Below, piece by piece: positions 1 through 10,055 of a stretch of 64,000 nucleotides of DNA. The notes under the pieces were generated by a model, which was not told where the DNA came from, searched no databases, and saw nothing but the letters and a program-made list of their open reading frames with translations. The DNA lies in NCBI RefSeq assembly GCF_001186155.3, contig NZ_CP016540.2:1156001-1220000 (forward strand), read 5' to 3'. The first letter of the stretch is position 1. Each line of letters opens with the position of its first letter. The position numbers and the translations under genes were made by a program. The DNA comes from Planococcus versutus (lineage in GTDB: Bacteria > Bacillota > Bacilli > Bacillales_A > Planococcaceae).

Positions 1-12
1 GATCGGTTTCAC
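1..12 (-). CDS. Start of an unidentified gene running off the left edge
   Basis: Read on the minus strand, a strong ribosome binding site (GAGGAGG) stands 7 nt before GTG AAA CCG ATC, so a gene probably begins here and continues outside the window. Only four codons are visible, so no product can be given. It lies downstream of menA in the same direction but is separated from it by a terminator. Confidence 0.4.
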
Positions 13-92
13 AATATATCCTCCTCGATTGAAAATTTAGAATTGTTCATTTACTATAACTTGTAATTAACTGTTCTTCAAAGTATTATTTT

Positions 93-138
93 AGACAAAC
101 AAAAAAGGATTTCACTTGAAATCCTTTTTTGTTTGTCT
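93..138. terminator. Terminator after menA
   Basis: Perfect 22-nt inverted repeat (93-114 with 117-138) and a 2-nt loop, with A/T runs on both sides, so it can work in either direction. It sits directly after the menA stop. Confidence 0.85.
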
Positions 139-141
139 CTA

Positions 142-1053
142 TTATAGAAGGTAATCAATCAGTAACCCAATTCCAAGTAAAAAAGCCACGAATGTATTTG
201 TTTTACCAGTGTCTTTCATCGCAGGCATTACTTTTAAAGGTTCTGTAAAACGTTTAAAGATTTGAACGACTTTAATAGGTTTAATGACACTAATCAAGAC
301 TAATAAAGCCCACGGTGTCAACATCCCTACTATGATAAGAATAACAATCCATGCGTAGGATAGAATGAAAAACCACATAAGAATATTGACAGCTGCTGGT
401 CGTTTGACCAAAATGGCAAGTGTTTTGCGTCCGCTTTCTTCGTCGCCCACAATATCGCGAATGTTATTAGCCAGCATGATAGCGGCTACTAGTAAGGTAC
501 TTGGAACTGCAAGCATCGAAGCTTCAAGTGTAACCACACCTGTTTGAATATAGAAAGCAATAATTACAATTAAATAGCCCATGACTACGCCAGAGAAAAG
601 TTCGCCAAAAGGTGTGTAGGCAATGGGATAAGGTCCACCGGTATAAAAGTAGCCGATCCCCATTGCAACAGCACCTACAACTAGTAGCCACCAGCTTGTT
701 TGTGAACAAATATAGATTCCGATAACTGCGGCAACTCCGTAAAACACTAACGCTAATGCTAAGACAGTTTTAGGTTTGACTCCGTTTCGTACGATAGCGC
801 CTCCAATTCCGATAGAGTTCTCGTTGTCTAGACCTCTAGCGAAATCGTAATACTCATTGAACATATTTGTCGCTGCTTGGATTAATAAGCTTGCCACCAA
901 CATTGCTAAGAATAAAATCCAGTCAATTACGGCATAATGTAAAGCAATCATTGTTCCTAGGAATACGGGGGCAAAAGATGCCGTCAGTGTATGAGGGCGA
1001 GTTAATTGCCACCAAACTCGCCATCCGCTATCTGCTTGTAATGAATGTGTCAT
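142..1053 (-). CDS. menA: 1,4-dihydroxy-2-naphthoate polyprenyltransferase MenA
   Basis: Integral membrane UbiA-family prenyltransferase that joins a polyprenyl chain to 1,4-dihydroxy-2-naphthoate, giving demethylmenaquinone. The two Asp-rich prenyl-diphosphate/Mg2+ motifs are visible: NEYYDFARGLD (about residues 67-77) and NNIRDIVGDEESGRKTL (about 196-212), among eight or so hydrophobic segments. I place the start at the ATG at 1053 (303 aa, MTHSLQ...) because AAAGGAG lies 8-9 nt before it; the frame also opens at a GTG nine codons upstream without a good ribosome binding site. It is divergent from menF, so the pathway's membrane step is transcribed apart from the soluble steps. Confidence 0.95.
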   Translation of the reverse strand: MTHSLQADSGWRVWWQLTRPHTLTASFAPVFLGTMIALHYAVIDWILFLAMLVASLLIQAATNMFNEYYDFARGLDNENSIGIGGAIVRNGVKPKTVLALALVFYGVAAVIGIYICSQTSWWLLVVGAVAMGIGYFYTGGPYPIAYTPFGELFSGVVMGYLIVIIAFYIQTGVVTLEASMLAVPSTLLVAAIMLANNIRDIVGDEESGRKTLAILVKRPAAVNILMWFFILSYAWIVILIIVGMLTPWALLVLISVIKPIKVVQIFKRFTEPLKVMPAMKDTGKTNTFVAFLLGIGLLIDYLL

Positions 1054-1224
1054 ATCTCTCTCTCCTTTAATTCTTTCCACTCTTCATTGTACTTTAAAAT
1101 AGTCTGGAATACAGCAAATGATGTGCTGATTTTAGTAGAAAAGAGTATGATAGAAGGTAGGGATGAAAAAGTGAGACAGTTGCAGCACCAAATAAAACTA
1201 TTGTCATAAAACGGAGGTAATTAG

Positions 1225-2616
1225 GTGAATTCAGAATCGTCTTCATCGATCCAGCAATTTGCGGCAACCCAGTTTGAAGGGTATCGCTTTTATACTGAAA
1301 CAATTGAAGTTACACATATGTCTGCATTAGCATTTTTTGAAGCTGGTGGAAATGACTATACAGGTAAACGTATGTTTTGGAAAAATCGTGAAAAGACATT
1401 TACACTCGTTGGAATTGGGCATGCACATGTGCTATCAACAAATGAGACAACAGGAAGATTCGATAAAATAAAAAAAGATTGGAAAAATTTGAGTCGTCAA
1501 ATCGTCAATGAAGAGCAATCAGTACATCCTGTTTTATTTGGTGGATTTTCATTTGATCCATTGAATACCAAACCTAGCGAGTGGAGAAGATTTCCACAAG
1601 CTTATTTTGCAGTGCCTACTTTTCAGTTGGTTTTAAAAGGGGAACAAGCATTTATTAGTATCCACTTGATCACTAAAGCGCAAGAGAGTTTTAAAGAGTT
1701 TGACGTGTTGCGCAAAAAAAGAGATAAATTGATTCATGCTGCGCAAGTTTTAGAAGTAGATCAATACGACAAACCAGTAGTGACTGAACGGATCGAGCTG
1801 AGAAAACAAGAGTACATGGATTCGATTGAGCGCATCACCACTATTATTAACGCTAAAGAAGTTGAAAAAGTAGTCATTGCACGCACGGTGAAGCTAGGAT
1901 TTGAAGAAAAATTTTCGCCAACTTCAGCTTTGTATCAAGTATCAAATGAACAGCCAGAAAGCTTTTTATTTGGGCTGGAAGCACAAGAACAATTTTTCTT
2001 TGGTGCAACACCTGAAAGACTTGTTAAAGTAGAAAACGATAGAGCCTTGTCTACTTGTTTGGCTGGGTCTACGCCTCGTGGAAAAACCATTGAAAAGGAT
2101 ACAGAGCTAGGCGAAGCTTTGCTGCAAGATCCTAAAAATCGAGCTGAACATCAATATGTGGTTAGTATGATTAGTGAAGTTTTCAAAGCAACTTGTAGCC
2201 AATTAATCGTGCCCAAAGTGCCAAAATTAATGAAAATAAGAGATATCCAGCATTTGTATACACCGGTTGAAGGAAATTTAAATGTCAGTTCTACCTTGTT
2301 TGATTTGGTGGAATTACTTCACCCGACGCCGGCACTTGGAGGTGAGCCGAAGTTAGAAGCTTTGGCGTTGATTCGTGAGTACGAAGCAATGAACCGAGGC
2401 TATTATGCGGCACCAATCGGGTGGATTGACACAGAAGGTAATGGGGAGTTTGCTGTGGCCATTCGTTCCGCTTTACTAGATGATGAAAAAGCATATTTAT
2501 ATGCAGGTGGTGGAATTGTAGCCGATTCAACACCTGAATCAGAGTATGACGAGACATGGGTTAAATTTAGACCGATGCTCCGGGCATTGGGAGGTCAATT
2601 GAGTGACGAATCTTGA
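1225..2616 (+). CDS. menF: Isochorismate synthase MenF
   Basis: Cytoplasmic chorismate-utilising enzyme, 463 aa, converting chorismate to isochorismate, the first committed step to menaquinone. The C-terminal catalytic half shows family signatures LAGSTPRGKTIEKDTELG, HPTPALGGEP and NRGYYAAPIGW. The start is GTG at 1225, preceded by GGAGG. The last 14 nt overlap menD, the first sign of a tightly packed operon. Because siderophore pathways use the same family (DhbC/EntC), the assignment rests on the men context. Confidence 0.95.
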   Translation: MNSESSSSIQQFAATQFEGYRFYTETIEVTHMSALAFFEAGGNDYTGKRMFWKNREKTFTLVGIGHAHVLSTNETTGRFDKIKKDWKNLSRQIVNEEQSVHPVLFGGFSFDPLNTKPSEWRRFPQAYFAVPTFQLVLKGEQAFISIHLITKAQESFKEFDVLRKKRDKLIHAAQVLEVDQYDKPVVTERIELRKQEYMDSIERITTIINAKEVEKVVIARTVKLGFEEKFSPTSALYQVSNEQPESFLFGLEAQEQFFFGATPERLVKVENDRALSTCLAGSTPRGKTIEKDTELGEALLQDPKNRAEHQYVVSMISEVFKATCSQLIVPKVPKLMKIRDIQHLYTPVEGNLNVSSTLFDLVELLHPTPALGGEPKLEALALIREYEAMNRGYYAAPIGWIDTEGNGEFAVAIRSALLDDEKAYLYAGGGIVADSTPESEYDETWVKFRPMLRALGGQLSDES

Positions 2617-4303
2617 AGTATTAACTGAATACGTCTCTGCATTTACTCATTCATTAGTTGAGCAAGGAGTTAAAGATGTTGTCATTAGTCCAGGTTCGCG
2701 TTCTACACCGCTTGCTTATGCTTGTATGAAGCAAGAAGGTTTAACAACTTATCGTCAAATTGATGAACGTTCAGCTGCTTATTTTGCGCTCGGCTTAACT
2801 AAAGCTTCTGGAAAACCTGTTATGCTTCTTTGCACATCAGGAACAGCCGCCGCTAATTATTTCCCGGCAATTGTTGAAGCATATTACGCACGCATGCCTT
2901 TGTTCGTTGTTACAGCGGATCGTCCACATGAGTTACGAGAAGTTGGAGCTCCCCAAGCTATCGACCAAGTCCATTTATTTGGTGGGCATGTCAAATGGTC
3001 AACGGATTTGCCAATGCCGGAAACGGAAAATCAGTTGGCATTTTTAACACGCCATTTGCATCGCGCTTTGCAAAATGCACTGACTAATCCGAAAGGACCG
3101 GTTCATGTAAACGTGCCATTTCGAGAGCCACTGCGTATTGATTTTGAACAACACTACGAAAGTAATCGAGAAATTTCTCATTTTGGGGGAGAGCTCACTT
3201 TAAGTGATGACAGTAGCTTGTTTTTACAACAACTTTTTAAAAAAGAAAAAGGGTTGTTGATTGTTGGAGAACAAACTCAAAAGTTGCCCGATGAATTCTG
3301 GACTTTTGTTGAGAAATTAGATTGGCCAGTTTTGGCAGATCCACTATCTAACTTACGCGGGAATGTGCCACAGTCAGCCAAAAAGTTCATTATCGATTCC
3401 TATGATGCATTGCTAAAAAGCACACAGTTTAAAGAAAACGTGACGCCGGATGTAGTGATACGCGTTGGTCCACAACCGGTTTCGAAACCTTTGAGTTTGT
3501 TTTTAGCAGCTATTCAACCAGAAACCTATGTGGTGTTTGACGAAAGCCCCATGTTACGTGACCCGCAATCGGTCGCAACTCATCATATCCAAGCAACTGA
3601 ACATGGGTTATGGCAAGTGCCACTAGAATCAAAACCACCAAATGCATACCGCAAAAAGTGGACACAAGCATCTCGGTTATATTGGCAAGTGGTAGCGAAG
3701 CATTGCCAAAATGAACTAGATGAAGGGGTATTGGCAAAAGTCCTTTTCGACCGATTGGATCAATGTGATTTAATCGTGGGAAGCAGTATGCCAATCCGTG
3801 ATGTAGATACGTATTTCCAAGCGACCGAGCGGGATATTATGCTTTATGCGAACCGTGGAGCTAATGGCATTGACGGGGTTGTCTCAACGGCGTTTGGCGT
3901 GCAAGCAGCAAAACAGCGTCCAGCTTATTTGTATATTGGCGATTTGTCATTTTTGCATGATATGAACGGATTGATTGCGTCCAAAATGCAAGAGACGGAT
4001 TTGACAATTGTCATTATGAATAATGATGGTGGCGGCATCTTCTCTTATTTGCCACAGTCTCAAGAAGAACGCTATTTTGAAGAATTGTTTGGTACACCCA
4101 CAGGTTTGACATTTAGCAATGCTGCGAAAATGTACGACGCGCAATATTTGGTTGCTGAAACGGTAGAACAATTTGCCTCCGCATTAGATGAACCAAAAAC
4201 AGCATCAGTGAAGATAGTTGAAGTGTTCACCGATCGTAAAAACAACGTCACGACGCACCGTAAATTGTGGAGCTGTTTTGATGAGGAGCTGGCTAAGCAG
4301 TGA
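2603..4303 (+). CDS. menD: SEPHCHC synthase MenD
   Basis: Thiamine-diphosphate enzyme (566 aa) that condenses 2-oxoglutarate with isochorismate to give 2-succinyl-5-enolpyruvyl-6-hydroxy-3-cyclohexene-1-carboxylate. Visible: the N-terminal SPGSRSTPL motif, and a C-terminal ThDP motif GDLSFLHDMNGL...NNDGGGIFSYLPQ. Start GTG at 2603 with GGGAGG upstream. It overlaps menF by 14 nt and menH by 4 nt, consistent with translational coupling. Confidence 0.96.
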   Translation: MTNLEVLTEYVSAFTHSLVEQGVKDVVISPGSRSTPLAYACMKQEGLTTYRQIDERSAAYFALGLTKASGKPVMLLCTSGTAAANYFPAIVEAYYARMPLFVVTADRPHELREVGAPQAIDQVHLFGGHVKWSTDLPMPETENQLAFLTRHLHRALQNALTNPKGPVHVNVPFREPLRIDFEQHYESNREISHFGGELTLSDDSSLFLQQLFKKEKGLLIVGEQTQKLPDEFWTFVEKLDWPVLADPLSNLRGNVPQSAKKFIIDSYDALLKSTQFKENVTPDVVIRVGPQPVSKPLSLFLAAIQPETYVVFDESPMLRDPQSVATHHIQATEHGLWQVPLESKPPNAYRKKWTQASRLYWQVVAKHCQNELDEGVLAKVLFDRLDQCDLIVGSSMPIRDVDTYFQATERDIMLYANRGANGIDGVVSTAFGVQAAKQRPAYLYIGDLSFLHDMNGLIASKMQETDLTIVIMNNDGGGIFSYLPQSQEERYFEELFGTPTGLTFSNAAKMYDAQYLVAETVEQFASALDEPKTASVKIVEVFTDRKNNVTTHRKLWSCFDEELAKQ

Positions 4304-5127
4304 AACTAGAAGTCGATGGCATTTTTTATCATATCGAAGTAGAGAATCCTGAAAAAACAGAAACGGTTGTGTTTTTGCATGGCTTTACTGGAAGTACGAA
4401 AACGTGGCATTCAGTTATCGAAAAGTGGTCAGATGTAAAAATCATTTTGATTGATTTAATTGGTCACGGTAAGTCATCCAGTCCAGAAGAGTTTGAGGCT
4501 TATTCAATGGAGCGTCAGCTAAAAGATTTGAATGCATTGTTTAAGCAATTAGCATTGGATCGTTTTACGCTTGTTGGGTATTCAATGGGCGGGCGTATAG
4601 CTCTTGCTTTTGCTTGTCATTACCCAGAGCGCTTGACGAGCCTTGTGCTTGAAAGTGCGTCGCCTGGACTTGAAAATGAACAAGCAAGACAAGACCGCCG
4701 AATAAATGATGCAAGTCTTGCCAAGCGGATTGTGGCAAATGGACTCGTTCATTTCGTGGATGCTTGGGAAAACAACGCGTTGTTTGTGAGTCAAAAATCG
4801 TTGCCTGAAAGAGTGCAACAAGCCGTACGTGAAGAACGATTGGCGCAGCATCCAGTCGGACTTGCGAATAGCTTGCTCGGTATGGGGACAGGTACCCAAC
4901 AGTCTTATTGGCAAAAGCTAGAAGAGTTGCCTATACCGGTTTTATTAATAACGGGGCGTTTGGATGTAAAGTTTGAAGCAATTGCACAAAAGATGTTAAC
5001 GCATTTGCCTCATGCAATACATAAAACAATTGATGCGGGCCATGCAATACATGTGGAAAAATCTGCTGAGTTTGCTACAATAGTAAGAGAGTACTTAACT
5101 TTGAACTATCAAGGAGGAAAATCATGA
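4300..5127 (+). CDS. menH: SHCHC synthase MenH (alpha/beta hydrolase)
   Basis: Alpha/beta-hydrolase fold lyase, 275 aa, removing pyruvate from the MenD product. Oxyanion-hole HGFTGS near residue 27, nucleophile elbow GYSMGG (Ser near residue 95), and a C-terminal His in [10 protein letters not shown] complete the triad. The start GTG overlaps the menD TGA (GTGA) and the stop overlaps the menB ATG (ATGA). Position inside the men operon separates it from other alpha/beta hydrolases. Confidence 0.92.
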   Translation: MKLEVDGIFYHIEVENPEKTETVVFLHGFTGSTKTWHSVIEKWSDVKIILIDLIGHGKSSSPEEFEAYSMERQLKDLNALFKQLALDRFTLVGYSMGGRIALAFACHYPERLTSLVLESASPGLENEQARQDRRINDASLAKRIVANGLVHFVDAWENNALFVSQKSLPERVQQAVREERLAQHPVGLANSLLGMGTGTQQSYWQKLEELPIPVLLITGRLDVKFEAIAQKMLTHLPHAIHKTIDAGHAIHVEKSAEFATIVREYLTLNYQGGKS

Positions 5128-5942
5128 CACGCGAGTGGATTACAGAACGTACATATGAAGACATTAAGTATGAAATTTTTGACGGTATTGCTAAAATTAC
5201 TATCAATCGTCCGGAAGTGCGCAACGCATTCCGTCCGAAAACGGTACACGAATTAATCGATGCATTTTCACGTGCACGCGATAATGCAGATGTTGGCGTT
5301 ATTGTTTTAACGGGTGAAGGCGAAAAAGCTTTTTGTTCAGGTGGCGACCAATCTGTACGTGGACATGGCGGATATGTTGGAGAAGATGACATTCCACGTT
5401 TGAACGTTTTAGATCTACAACGTTTAATCCGTGTTATTCCAAAACCAGTTGTCGCAATGGTTGCAGGTTATGCAATTGGCGGCGGACACGTCTTGCACGT
5501 TGTTTGTGACTTGACGATTGCAGCAGACAACGCGCGCTTTGGTCAGACAGGTCCACGTGTTGGATCGTTTGACGCTGGCTACGGTTCTGGTTACTTGGCA
5601 CGTATTATTGGTCACAAGAAAGCACGTGAAATTTGGTACTTATGCCGTCAATACGACGCACAAGAAGCACTTGACATGGGCTTAGTGAACACAGTAGTAC
5701 CTCTTGAACAGTTAGAAGACGAAACGGTTCAATGGTGTCAGGAAATGCTTGAAATGAGCCCGACTGCACTTCGTTTTGTAAAAGCAGCGATGAATGCTGA
5801 TACAGACGGTCTTGCTGGATTGCAGCAAATGGCTGGAGACGCAACGCTATTGTATTACACAACAGACGAAGCAAAAGAAGGACGCGATGCATTTAAAGAA
5901 AAACGCAAACCGGACTTTGGTCAATTCCCACGTTTTCCATGA
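5124..5942 (+). CDS. menB: 1,4-dihydroxy-2-naphthoyl-CoA synthase MenB
   Basis: Crotonase-fold enzyme, 272 aa, closing the second ring by Dieckmann cyclisation of o-succinylbenzoyl-CoA. The signature [15 protein letters not shown] and the [24 protein letters not shown] segments are intact. ATG start at 5124 follows GGAGGA by 7 nt and overlaps menH. It is followed by an intrinsic terminator before menE although menE and menC belong to earlier steps of the same pathway. Confidence 0.97.
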   Translation: MTREWITERTYEDIKYEIFDGIAKITINRPEVRNAFRPKTVHELIDAFSRARDNADVGVIVLTGEGEKAFCSGGDQSVRGHGGYVGEDDIPRLNVLDLQRLIRVIPKPVVAMVAGYAIGGGHVLHVVCDLTIAADNARFGQTGPRVGSFDAGYGSGYLARIIGHKKAREIWYLCRQYDAQEALDMGLVNTVVPLEQLEDETVQWCQEMLEMSPTALRFVKAAMNADTDGLAGLQQMAGDATLLYYTTDEAKEGRDAFKEKRKPDFGQFPRFP

Positions 5943-5957
5943 TTATAGAATAATTGA

Positions 5958-5987
5958 AAGCTGTCCTCTCTGGGGACAGCTTTTTTT
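5958..5987 (+). terminator. Terminator between menB and menE
   Basis: AAGCTGTCC and GGACAGCTT form a 9-bp stem (5958-5966/5974-5982), followed by seven T. It lies within what otherwise reads as one men operon and should lower expression of menE/menC relative to menFDHB unless a separate promoter is used. Confidence 0.8.
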
Positions 5988-6005
5988 GAAGAAAGGATTT
6001 TTAAC

Positions 6006-7430
6006 ATGACGTATCCGAATTGGTTGAGTCAGCGAAGTTATTTGAGTGGGGACCGTATGGCCTTGTCGTTTGAGCAGCAACAATGGACTTTTTCTGAGAT
6101 CAACAAAATTGCACTCGATTATGCAAGTAAACTTAGCACGCTTGGCGTGAAAGAACATTCACGTGTCGCAATATTAGCAAAATCTACTCCAGAATTTGTT
6201 TTTGTCTTGTATGGCTGTATGCACCTAGGCTGTGAAATGGTCATGCTCAATGAACGCTTATCAAGCAATGAATTGACTTACCAACTAAACGATGCTGAAG
6301 TAGCGTTTATACTTGTCGCTGATGTGCTAAAAATAAAAGTAGACGATTCGCGCGTGGTTTTATTTAGTGAAATAGAAGATGTAACATCCGTTCAATTCCA
6401 ACCACAGCAGCAATGGGCAAAAGACCGGACCCTTTCGATTATGTATACGTCAGGTACGACCGGACATCCAAAAGGCGTTCGTCAAACAGCGGAAAATCAT
6501 TTTTCAAGTGCTGTATCTTCTGCACTTAATATTGGCATTGCACCGGAAGATGTTTGGTTGTGTGCTGTGCCATTGTTCCATATTAGCGGATTTTCAATAT
6601 TGATGAGATCGTTAATTTATGGTATGGGCGTCCGATTATATGAGAAATTTGACGCAGAACGTAGTGCAGAAGAAATTTGTGACGGCAGCGTGACGCATAT
6701 GTCGGTTGTGGGTGTGACGTTAGAACGCATACTAACGAGTGTCGAAAGAGGTTCCATGCAAGCTTCTGATCGTTTTAAAGCGGTTCTTGCTGGAGGTGGA
6801 CCGATTCCCATTGCTTATATGAAACGTGCTGAAAAGTGTGGGATACCGGTGTTGCAAACATACGGCATGACGGAAACATCATCACAAACGACAACCTTAC
6901 AAGTGACGGACGCAGAGCGGAAAATCGGATCAGCGGGTAAGCCATTATTTTTATATGAAGTCAAAACAGAACAACCTGGTGAAGTGGGAGAAATTCTAAT
7001 TCGCGGTCCTCAAGTAACACCCGGCTATATCGGGGAATTTGCGGAGCGGAATGTGCTGCAAGATGGCTGGCTTCATACAGGAGACATGGGCTATATAGAT
7101 AACGAAGGATTTTTATTTGTAGTGGATCGTCGTTCAGATTTAATCGTCTCTGGCGGAGAAAATGTGTATCCTGCTGAAATCGAAAAAGTGTTGTTGGGTC
7201 ATTCAGCTGTTCGAGAAGTTGGTGTTTGCGGTGCACTGAGTGAACAATGGGGAGAAGTTCCTATAGCATTTGTGGTACTTCAAGATGAAGTGACTGTGGC
7301 TGAATTACTGGTATATTGTCGCGAACAATTGGCTGCTTATAAAGTACCAAAAAAAGTAACAATCGTGGAATCTTTGCCACGTAACGCTTCTAATAAGTTG
7401 CTAAGAAGAGAGCTGAGAACATGGCTATAA
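6006..7430 (+). CDS. menE: o-succinylbenzoate-CoA ligase MenE
   Basis: ANL-superfamily adenylating enzyme, 474 aa, activating o-succinylbenzoate with CoA and ATP. Core motifs: P-loop-like YTSGTTGHPKGV (about residues 152-163), TYGMTETS (about 284), the hinge region TGDMGYIDNEGFLFVVDRR, and the C-terminal catalytic Lys in PRNASNKLLRREL. ATG follows AAAGGA. It overlaps menC by 10 nt. Confidence 0.95.
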   Translation: MTYPNWLSQRSYLSGDRMALSFEQQQWTFSEINKIALDYASKLSTLGVKEHSRVAILAKSTPEFVFVLYGCMHLGCEMVMLNERLSSNELTYQLNDAEVAFILVADVLKIKVDDSRVVLFSEIEDVTSVQFQPQQQWAKDRTLSIMYTSGTTGHPKGVRQTAENHFSSAVSSALNIGIAPEDVWLCAVPLFHISGFSILMRSLIYGMGVRLYEKFDAERSAEEICDGSVTHMSVVGVTLERILTSVERGSMQASDRFKAVLAGGGPIPIAYMKRAEKCGIPVLQTYGMTETSSQTTTLQVTDAERKIGSAGKPLFLYEVKTEQPGEVGEILIRGPQVTPGYIGEFAERNVLQDGWLHTGDMGYIDNEGFLFVVDRRSDLIVSGGENVYPAEIEKVLLGHSAVREVGVCGALSEQWGEVPIAFVVLQDEVTVAELLVYCREQLAAYKVPKKVTIVESLPRNASNKLLRRELRTWL

Positions 7431-8491
7431 CGATAAAGGACATTCAGTTGACAACAATACGAAGATCGCTTAAGAGCCCGTTTAAATCAGTATTGCAACA
7501 AGTGAACGAGCGAGAAGTGATTATCGTTACTGTAACTGGAGATTCAGGAATTTATGGATACGGGGAATGCGTGGCATTTGAAACACCGTGGTACACAGAA
7601 GAAACAATTAGCAGCTGTTACTTTGTTATTAAGACAGTGTTAGTACCGCTCTTAACAAAAAAAATCATTCAGCGACCAGAAGAAGTTTGGGAGTTATTTC
7701 AAGTTGTCAAAGGTAACCGAATGGCGAAGGCCGCAGTTGAAATGGCTGTTTGGGATTTGTTTGCGAAACAACAGCAACAACCTCTTTGGAAATTTGTTGG
7801 TGGGACTTCACAACCAGTGCCTGCCGGTATTGTCATAGCAGCAGATCATTCTCATATAAAAGAACTAGTAGCCCAAGCAAGCAAAGTAGGTTACCAGCGA
7901 ATCAAAATTAAAATTCATCCCAATATAGATTTGTCAATGTTAAAATCGATCATTCGTGATTATCCGAGGATACAGTTTTTTGCAGATGCCAATGGCAGTT
8001 TTCACGCTGGCAATTTCAACCGACTTAAAGACTTTGATGATGTTGGATTCACATTAATCGAACAACCATTTGGCGAGAAAGAGTGGATTTTACATGCGCA
8101 AGCGAAAAGTGAACTCACTACAAAAATATGTTTGGACGAAAGTATTTCGTCTTTAGAGGATGCCCAGCAAATGATCGACAGGAAAGCTGGAGATATCGTC
8201 GTTTTAAAAATAAGTCGACTTGGTGGTTGGACAGAAACCTTGAAAGTAGTTGAGCTGTGTCACAATCATTCGATTGGTATGTGGGTCGGTGGCATGATTG
8301 AGTTTGGCGTGTCGAAAGCACATAATTTAGCGTTAGCGTCTTTGCCAGATATTCATTACACAGGTGATTTTTCTGCGTCTACTCATTTTTGGAAAAAAGA
8401 TATAATTGAGCCTGAAATCATTGTGGAATACGGAAAGGTCCGGTTAAGCACTCAAATAGGAATTGGCTATGCGGTGAGTTTGAACGAGTAA
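7421..8491 (+). CDS. menC: o-succinylbenzoate synthase MenC
   Basis: Enolase-superfamily dehydratase, 356 aa, acting on the MenH product. The acid-base Lys pair is in RIKIKI (about residue 160), metal ligands are in FADANGS, IEQPFGE and CLDES, and the opposite Lys is in VLKISRLGGW (about 262). Several enolase-superfamily members also racemise N-acylamino acids, so promiscuity is possible, but the operon context fixes the role. The start is internal to the menE 3' end. Confidence 0.93.
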   Translation: MAITIKDIQLTTIRRSLKSPFKSVLQQVNEREVIIVTVTGDSGIYGYGECVAFETPWYTEETISSCYFVIKTVLVPLLTKKIIQRPEEVWELFQVVKGNRMAKAAVEMAVWDLFAKQQQQPLWKFVGGTSQPVPAGIVIAADHSHIKELVAQASKVGYQRIKIKIHPNIDLSMLKSIIRDYPRIQFFADANGSFHAGNFNRLKDFDDVGFTLIEQPFGEKEWILHAQAKSELTTKICLDESISSLEDAQQMIDRKAGDIVVLKISRLGGWTETLKVVELCHNHSIGMWVGGMIEFGVSKAHNLALASLPDIHYTGDFSASTHFWKKDIIEPEIIVEYGKVRLSTQIGIGYAVSLNE

Positions 8492-8512
8492 AAATAGAGA
8501 GGAGGCATGTAA

Positions 8513-9232
8513 ATGTTTTTAAAAAGAATAAGTTTATTAAAAGAAACGGTTGAAAATTTTGAACAATATCCTTTTTCGGTGCCGTCGATAAACAGTTTCG
8601 AGCAATTAGAGTTGAATAACGCAATCACTTTTTTTGTCGGAGAGAATGGTTCGGGTAAATCGACTTTACTCGAAGCCGTCGCAGATAAATGTGACTTTCA
8701 TACAGCAGGTGGTAGCCGTAACAATAGTTATGAAGTACATGCATCCGAATCTGTGCTAGGTGATTATATTCGTCTTTCTTGGATGCCCAAAATAACAAAT
8801 GGTTTTTTCATGCGAGCCGAATCATTTTATCATTTTGCGACGCATATAGAAGAAGTAGATGAAGATGGATTTCAGTCTTACGGAGGTCGTTCTTTGCACA
8901 AACAATCACATGGTGAGTCATTTTTGTCTTTATTTTCGAATCGTTTTAACGGTCGTGCTTTGTATTTGTTGGATGAGCCAGAAGCGGCTTTGTCTCCACA
9001 GCGACAATTGACATTTTTAAAAATCTTAAAAGACTTATCAACACAGGAAAATTGCCAATTTATCATTGCGACGCATTCACCCATTTTGCTCGGCTATCCG
9101 GATGCCCAAATTTTAAGTTTTGATGGAGGAACCATTGAAGAAATCGAGTATGAAATGACCGACCATTACCGCATTACAAAATATTTTTTGGATTATCGAG
9201 AAGAGTTTTTGAAAAAAATTTTGGAAGATTGA
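8513..9232 (+). CDS. AAA family ATPase (predicted ABC-type ATPase)
   Basis: Stand-alone P-loop ATPase of 239 aa. Walker A GENGSGKST (about 44-52), a degenerate signature region SHGESFLSLF, Walker B ALYLLDEPEAAL, and the switch His in ATHSP are all present. No membrane segment or partner is seen. This is the soluble COG3910-like type, often found alone; substrate unknown. GAGGAGG precedes the ATG. It follows menC by 21 nt and may be read through from it, without an obvious link to menaquinone. Confidence 0.8.
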   Translation: MFLKRISLLKETVENFEQYPFSVPSINSFEQLELNNAITFFVGENGSGKSTLLEAVADKCDFHTAGGSRNNSYEVHASESVLGDYIRLSWMPKITNGFFMRAESFYHFATHIEEVDEDGFQSYGGRSLHKQSHGESFLSLFSNRFNGRALYLLDEPEAALSPQRQLTFLKILKDLSTQENCQFIIATHSPILLGYPDAQILSFDGGTIEEIEYEMTDHYRITKYFLDYREEFLKKILED

Positions 9233-9248
9233 CTAGCTGTTGTATAAT
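9221..9248 (+). promoter_or_regulatory. Candidate promoter for the MOSC gene
   Basis: TTGGAA (9221) and a perfect TATAAT (9243-9248) with a 16-nt spacer, ending 53 nt before the MOSC start. Confidence 0.5.
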
Positions 9249-9301
9249 ACAGAAAAGTAAATTAGAGTCGGTGAACTGACTGAGCATGAGGCGGGGGACG
9301 T

Positions 9302-9970
9302 ATGAGAAATGTTGAGAAAGCCGTTATTAAAAACTTGGCGATTGGCTTGCCTGAGAAAATAACTTATGGAAATGGCGAAGAAATGATAACAGCTATTCGA
9401 AAGCAACACGTACAAGAGGTATTGTTATCAAGGGATGGATTTCAAGGAGACGGAGTAGCTGATGTAAAGCACCATGGTGGACCAGATCGAGCCGTTTGCA
9501 TATATTCGCAAGAACATTATGCGTACTGGAACGATTATTTTGATATGGTATTACCCTCTACAGCGTTTGGAGAAAATTTAACGGTGACGAATATGCTGGA
9601 GCGGGATATTTTTATTGGTGATATTTTTCAAATAGGCGAAGCTGTTGTTCAAGTAACACAAGGAAGAGTTCCTTGTAATACAATCGACAGACGACTAGAG
9701 ATGAAGCCATTATTAAAAGCGATGGTTAAATCCGGCTATACGGGCTATCTTTGCCGTGTGTTAGAAGAAGGGATTGTCCGGGCCGATTCAACAATTCGTT
9801 TAGTCGCCAAAAGTCCGGAACAAGTATCTGTTCTTTATGCCAATACCGTTAATTTTCATAGGCCGAAAGATATTGATGGCATTATGAAAGTAATTGAAGT
9901 AGAAGGTTTGGCAAGTGAATGGCGACAGTTTTTGACAAAACGATTAATTAAGTTAACATCTGGCCAATAG
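9302..9970 (+). CDS. MOSC domain-containing protein (YiiM-like)
   Basis: 222 aa. The MOSC fold of molybdenum-cofactor sulfurases is recognised from GDGVADVKHHGGPDRAVCIY, TAFGENLTV, and the conserved Cys in GRVPCNTIDRRL (about residue 126). A C-terminal extension after residue 165 matches the YiiM type, which reduces N-hydroxylated substrates with Moco. Start at ATG 9302 after GGCGGGGG. It has its own promoter and ends in a two-way terminator. Substrate is not predictable. Confidence 0.85.
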   Translation: MRNVEKAVIKNLAIGLPEKITYGNGEEMITAIRKQHVQEVLLSRDGFQGDGVADVKHHGGPDRAVCIYSQEHYAYWNDYFDMVLPSTAFGENLTVTNMLERDIFIGDIFQIGEAVVQVTQGRVPCNTIDRRLEMKPLLKAMVKSGYTGYLCRVLEEGIVRADSTIRLVAKSPEQVSVLYANTVNFHRPKDIDGIMKVIEVEGLASEWRQFLTKRLIKLTSGQ

Positions 9971-9994
9971 AACAGCTATGGAAATCAATCTATA

Positions 9995-10036
9995 AGAAAA
10001 GCCAGAGAAAGTATACTTACTTTCTCTGGCTTTTCT
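9995..10036. terminator. Bidirectional terminator, MOSC gene / zinc lipoprotein gene
   Basis: Perfect 19-bp stem (9995-10013/10018-10036) with a 4-nt loop, between two converging genes. Confidence 0.9.
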
Positions 10037-10055
10037 TTCAGTCATTTCTATTTTG

